A DNA stretch of 9,346 bases from JBFLVN01 sp040758475 (lineage in GTDB: Bacteria; JAGRBM01), in assembly GCA_040758475.1 (NCBI GenBank), contig JBFLVN010000143.1:1-9346 (forward strand), read 5' to 3'. How positions within the stretch are numbered: position 1 is the first letter of the stretch; every line of letters starts with the position of its first letter. Shown one piece after another: positions 7,042 through 9,346 of this stretch. Under the pieces are notes generated by a model. The model ran no database searches, was not told where the DNA came from, and saw nothing but the letters and a program-made list of their open reading frames with translations. A program made the translations under genes and the position numbers.

Positions 7042-8253
7042 TTAGCACCCGAAGAGAGTGCAAATCACGGCGGTGGCGGGAGCAAAGTGGTCGCCGCCCG
7101 TGGCGCATTCGTCGTCCGTGTCGGTGTTGGCCGCGCCGCCAAAATCGACCGCCGCGCCGAAGCACAGGCCGCCGTTGATGTCGAGAAAAGTCTCCCCGTC
7201 CGTCAACGCGACGTTCATGTCCATGGAATCGCTCCAGAAGCCTTCCGTCCCGGCGCCCGCGCCGTCCAGATCGGTTTCCAGGGTCGCGCGGCCCGTCATC
7301 CGGAGCCGGAAGGGGTTCTCGTCGGTCTCCTCGCCGGGTTCGTGCCGGAGGTATGTAATCGCCCCGTTCAAGAAGAGCGTCGTTCCGATGGTGCCGCCGG
7401 CGATGCCGATGTTTCCGGTGAGAAGGCAATTGGTGAATCGGAAGATCGAAGTTTCGTCGATGTTTTCCGTATCATCCACTTCTCCGGCGGCCGTTACGAA
7501 AACTGTGTGGGTGGTGGTGACGAAAAGCGTTCCATCGGCGGCGCTGTCTCCGCAATCGGTTTCCTGGCTGGCGATCAGGGTCACCCGCCGGCTTCCCGAA
7601 TCGGGGAGCGCCAGGAAATCGTTGTCTTCGCATTCGTCCGCGGGCCAACCCACGGGGGTGGTCCCCTGAGCACAGTCGATCAGGTCGTCGGCCGAGGGCT
7701 GGAACCCTCCGATGGCTTGGAAGAGGCCGAGAAACCCCTCCAGGTCCTGGGTCGTCGCAAGCACAGGGCTGTCGAGCCGGTCGTCGATTTCCGTCACGTT
7801 GATGTCTCCCCAGGGCGTATTCGCGGAGACGATCACGCTTCCCTGCGTCGCGACGGCGGTGGAAGAGCCGGAGGCGGGCTCACCGCCTTCGCAACTGGCC
7901 CCGCCGTTGTTGATGCAGTCGATCAGCGCGGTTTCGATTTCATCGAGAGTGGCGCTCAAATCCGAGACGATCTCGTAATCGACGCCGTCGACGGTGAGGG
8001 TGTAGCTTTCGTCCGAGGCCACGGCGCTTACCGTGACTCCCCAGGCCTCGGGGTCGGCGATATCGCCGTCGCACCCGCCCCCTCCCTCGCACCCCGCGCC
8101 GATGCCGTTCCTAAGATCGGTATCGGTGAAAAGGGCTTCGCTCAGCGTGCCCAGGTTGATGCCGCCGCCGTTATCTCCGCAGGCCACGGCGCCCAGGAGC
8201 AGGGCGAGGGCCGCTATCCAGCCGGGGTCTTTGAATTTCCATTTCGCGCTCAT
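7042..8253 (-). CDS. Cys-rich lipoprotein of unknown function (403 aa)
   Basis: The start ATG is at 8253-8251, with a gaggagg Shine-Dalgarno 12 nt upstream; TAA is at 7044-7042. An upstream in-frame extension to about 8496 runs antisense across the uppP start, and the signal peptide argues against it. Residues 1-24 form a signal peptide: K4, K6 and K8, then hydrophobic WIAALALLLGAVA, then AVA-C25 as lipobox. Residue +2 is Gly, so the inner-membrane Asp+2 retention signal is absent and outer-membrane placement is plausible. Residues about 72-160 resemble a 'YTVTINGtxYsY...AtldeIxxaL' module known from phage tail and large surface proteins (here SYTLTVDGVDYEI). Twelve further cysteines (55, 61, 113, 121, 194, 208, 234, 276, 364, 383, 398, 403) allow six disulfides; the last is the terminal residue. 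The mature chain is Asp/Glu/Gly/Thr-rich. No enzymatic motif is seen. Confidence 0.88.
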   Translation of the reverse strand: MSAKWKFKDPGWIAALALLLGAVACGDNGGGINLGTLSEALFTDTDLRNGIGAGCEGGGGCDGDIADPEAWGVTVSAVASDESYTLTVDGVDYEIVSDLSATLDEIETALIDCINNGGASCEGGEPASGSSTAVATQGSVIVSANTPWGDINVTEIDDRLDSPVLATTQDLEGFLGLFQAIGGFQPSADDLIDCAQGTTPVGWPADECEDNDFLALPDSGSRRVTLIASQETDCGDSAADGTLFVTTTHTVFVTAAGEVDDTENIDETSIFRFTNCLLTGNIGIAGGTIGTTLFLNGAITYLRHEPGEETDENPFRLRMTGRATLETDLDGAGAGTEGFWSDSMDMNVALTDGETFLDINGGLCFGAAVDFGGAANTDTDDECATGGDHFAPATAVICTLFGC

Positions 8254-8265
8254 GATTCGGGGAAA

Positions 8266-8272
8266 CCTCCTC
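8266..8272 (-). promoter_or_regulatory. Shine-Dalgarno site fixing the lipoprotein start
   Basis: On the minus strand this reads gaggagg, a near-perfect anti-16S match. The 12-nt spacing to the ATG at 8253 is slightly long but acceptable. It supports starting the protein at MSAKWKFK rather than at any upstream in-frame codon. Confidence 0.75.
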
Positions 8273-8295
8273 AAGCCGTTTCGCTCTTCCCGCCC

Positions 8296-8332
8296 GAAGT
8301 GAGGAAAGCCTAACGCCCCACTTCCGGCTTTC
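8296..8332. promoter_or_regulatory. Overlapping inverted repeats in the lipoprotein leader
   Basis: Two pairings overlap and exclude each other: gaagtg (8296-8301) with cacttc (8319-8324), and gaaagcc (8304-8310) with ggctttc (8326-8332). They lie 24 or more bases upstream of the lipoprotein Shine-Dalgarno, in its probable 5' untranslated region. Alternative folding of the leader is possible, but the arms are only 6-7 bp, which can arise by chance in GC-rich DNA. Confidence 0.3.
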
Positions 8333-8352
8333 GGGATGACCGCCGTCAGGGA

Positions 8353-8380
8353 ACGGGGTGGGAATAATTTCCCACCCCGT
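8353..8380. promoter_or_regulatory. Perfect 12-bp dyad with AT core in the divergent lipoprotein/uppP gap
   Basis: The arms acggggtgggaa (8353-8364) and ttcccaccccgt (8369-8380) pair perfectly around the loop taat. The centre, gaataattt, is the only clearly AT-rich patch in the 165-bp gap and could be part of a -10 region for either gene; no convincing -35 was found. The hairpin ends 38 nt before the uppP ATG and lies 99 nt upstream of the lipoprotein ATG. No T-run follows on either strand, so a simple terminator is unlikely. An operator for a dimeric regulator or an RNA hairpin in a leader are the main readings. Confidence 0.5.
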
Positions 8381-8418
8381 GAATCTCCCCGGCCGCCGTG
8401 CCAAGCTCCCGCCCCGTC

Positions 8419-9231
8419 ATGGACCTCTGGCAGGCCGTTTTTCTCGGATTCATCGAAGGGATCACGGAGTACCTCCCCGTGAGCTCGACGGGCCACCTGC
8501 TCCTCGCGGGGCGCCTGTTGGGGATCGGGCGGGGCGCCGAATCGAACGCGTACGCCATCTGCATTCAGGGCGGCGCTATCGCGGCGGTGCTCGGGCTCTA
8601 CCGGCGGCGCGTGGCGGGGATGATTCGCGGCATTGTCGGAAAAGACGAGACGGGAAAAAGACTTTTCCTGCGGATTCTTCTCGCCTTTCTCCCGGCGGCG
8701 GTCATCGGCTTTTTGCTGGACGATTGGATCGAGGGAAAACTCTTCGGCCTCTGGCCCGTCGCTTTCGCGTGGGCCGTGGGCGGCGTTTTTATTCTCCTAG
8801 TCCGGAAAAGAGGCCCCGCACCGGGCGCTTCGCTGGAGGAAATCTCCCCGAAGCAGGCGTTGTTCATCGGCTTCGCCCAGTGCCTCGCCCTCTGGCCCGG
8901 CGTGAGCCGTAGCCTCGCCACGATCCTCGGTGGGGTTTCCCTCGGGCTCTCGACGGCGGCGGCGGTCGAATTCTCTTTCCTCCTCGGCGTTCTCACCCTG
9001 GGGGCCGCGGCTTCCTACAAGGCGCTCTCCCACGGCGGCGCGATCGTGAAGAGCTACGGCCTCGCGGCGGCGCTCCTCGGATTCGCGAGCGCCTGGCTCT
9101 TTGCCGCGCTATCGGTGAAATGGATGGTGGGATACCTCGAAAAAAAAGGCCTCGCCCTCTTCGGCTACTGGCGCCTTGCGGTGGCGCTTCTCGCCGCCGG
9201 GCTGCTTTGGACGGGGCTCGTAGAGCCGTGA
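8419..9231 (+). CDS. uppP: Undecaprenyl-diphosphatase UppP (BacA family)
   Basis: This inner-membrane enzyme dephosphorylates undecaprenyl diphosphate to undecaprenyl phosphate, recycling the lipid carrier for peptidoglycan and envelope glycans; extra copies give bacitracin resistance. The protein has 270 residues, close to the roughly 270 usual for the family. Signature 1 is EGITEYLPVSSTGHL at 13-27, with E13 and E17 of the ExxxE motif, S22/S23 and H26. Signature 2 is PGVSRS at 160-165, with R164. Other family marks are IQGGAIAAV (49-57), EFSFLL (184-189) and FGYWR (248-252). Hydrophobic segments at about 44-61, 83-100, 113-128, 180-198, 214-232 and 245-267 fit the multi-helix fold. Where most homologues read FSFLLAIP, this one reads FSFLLGVL, without the proline. 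ATG 8419 is preferred over GTG 8398 because MDLWQAVFLGFIEG aligns with family N-termini. No strong Shine-Dalgarno is visible. Confidence 0.96.
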   Translation: MDLWQAVFLGFIEGITEYLPVSSTGHLLLAGRLLGIGRGAESNAYAICIQGGAIAAVLGLYRRRVAGMIRGIVGKDETGKRLFLRILLAFLPAAVIGFLLDDWIEGKLFGLWPVAFAWAVGGVFILLVRKRGPAPGASLEEISPKQALFIGFAQCLALWPGVSRSLATILGGVSLGLSTAAAVEFSFLLGVLTLGAAASYKALSHGGAIVKSYGLAAALLGFASAWLFAALSVKWMVGYLEKKGLALFGYWRLAVALLAAGLLWTGLVEP

Positions 9232-9346
9232 GGGAAATAACTCATTCCGGCTTCCGAGTCGGAGAATTCTTAGAGGCTCGATCGGGAAAGATTGAAGGGA
9301 GAGGGCCCGGACTCTGGCACCCGCTGTTCGTAGATGCCGGGGTCTC
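9228..9346 (+). CDS. Possible start of a downstream gene overlapping uppP (3' partial)
   Basis: A GTG at 9228-9230 overlaps the uppP stop TGA (9229-9231) as GTGA, the classic arrangement for translational coupling. The frame stays open to the window edge for 39 codons, beginning MREITHSGFRVGEFLEARSG and running through RGPGLWHPLFVDAGV, which has a protein-like mix of residues. I do not recognise the family. Third-position GC is lower than in uppP (roughly 55% by my count), which weakens the case. A competing minus-strand frame, ending at TAA 9272-9270 and encoding a tail with DPGIYEQRVPESGPSP, has higher third-position GC and could be the end of a convergent gene. One of the two may be real. 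Confidence 0.35.
   Translation, partial: MREITHSGFRVGEFLEARSGKIEGRGPGLWHPLFVDAGV

Noticed and set aside
7087..8313. 408-codon plus-strand open frame over the lipoprotein gene
   Set aside because: The opposite strand has a signal peptide, lipobox and Shine-Dalgarno; the plus-strand product is Arg/Gly/Val-rich and has no credible start context.
8398..8418. GTG start seven codons upstream for uppP
   Set aside because: No Shine-Dalgarno precedes it, and the extra MPSSRPV is not typical of the family; ATG at 8419 aligns with UppP N-termini.
8254..8496. N-terminal extension of the lipoprotein frame to an upstream start
   Set aside because: It would bury the signal peptide about 80 residues inside the protein and overlap the uppP start; the Shine-Dalgarno sits at the internal ATG.
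9315..9330. tggcac motif resembling a sigma-54 -24 element
   Set aside because: The matching -12 GC element is missing at the required spacing.
9232..9346. Possible tRNA or small RNA at the right edge
   Set aside because: The gttcg string is not flanked by a T-arm or acceptor stem, and no cloverleaf can be drawn.

Overview
The window is GC-rich bacterial DNA holding two complete protein genes and two that run off the edges. I see no rRNA, tRNA, CRISPR array, transposase, phage gene or recognisable defence gene. The lipoprotein signal peptide and the very large Cys- and Asp-rich extracellular-type protein suggest a diderm environmental bacterium, perhaps from the Deltaproteobacteria/Myxococcota-like or candidate-phylum range. 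That placement is inferred from style alone; no taxonomic marker is present.

Layout. (1) 2-6895, plus strand: the last 2,297 codons of a giant modular surface or secreted protein whose true start lies upstream of the window. In order it has about 490 residues of Cys-rich beta-type domains, seven tandem Ig-like repeats of about 105 residues, and two tandem copies of a roughly 533-residue beta-propeller-like module. It ends abruptly with no anchor. (2) 6896-7041: a convergent gap with a nested REP-like palindrome and a rho-independent terminator. (3) 7042-8253, minus strand: a 403-residue Cys-rich lipoprotein with a clear signal peptide and Shine-Dalgarno sequence. (4) 8254-8418: a divergent gap with overlapping inverted repeats and one perfect 12-bp dyad around an AT core. 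(5) 8419-9231, plus strand: uppP (bacA), undecaprenyl-diphosphatase, the only gene with a firm biochemical assignment. (6) 9228-9346, plus strand: possible start of another gene overlapping the uppP stop as GTGA, cut by the window end.

How they fit together. UppP recycles the lipid carrier for peptidoglycan and other envelope glycans. The giant protein and the lipoprotein both look like exported, disulfide-bonded envelope proteins, but they lie convergently and are not one operon, so any partnership is speculative. The most notable points are the end-to-end duplication of the propeller-like module with four conserved cysteine positions, the nested palindrome after the giant gene, and a C9 homopolymer inside that gene. 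Nothing in the window demonstrates a new biological system.
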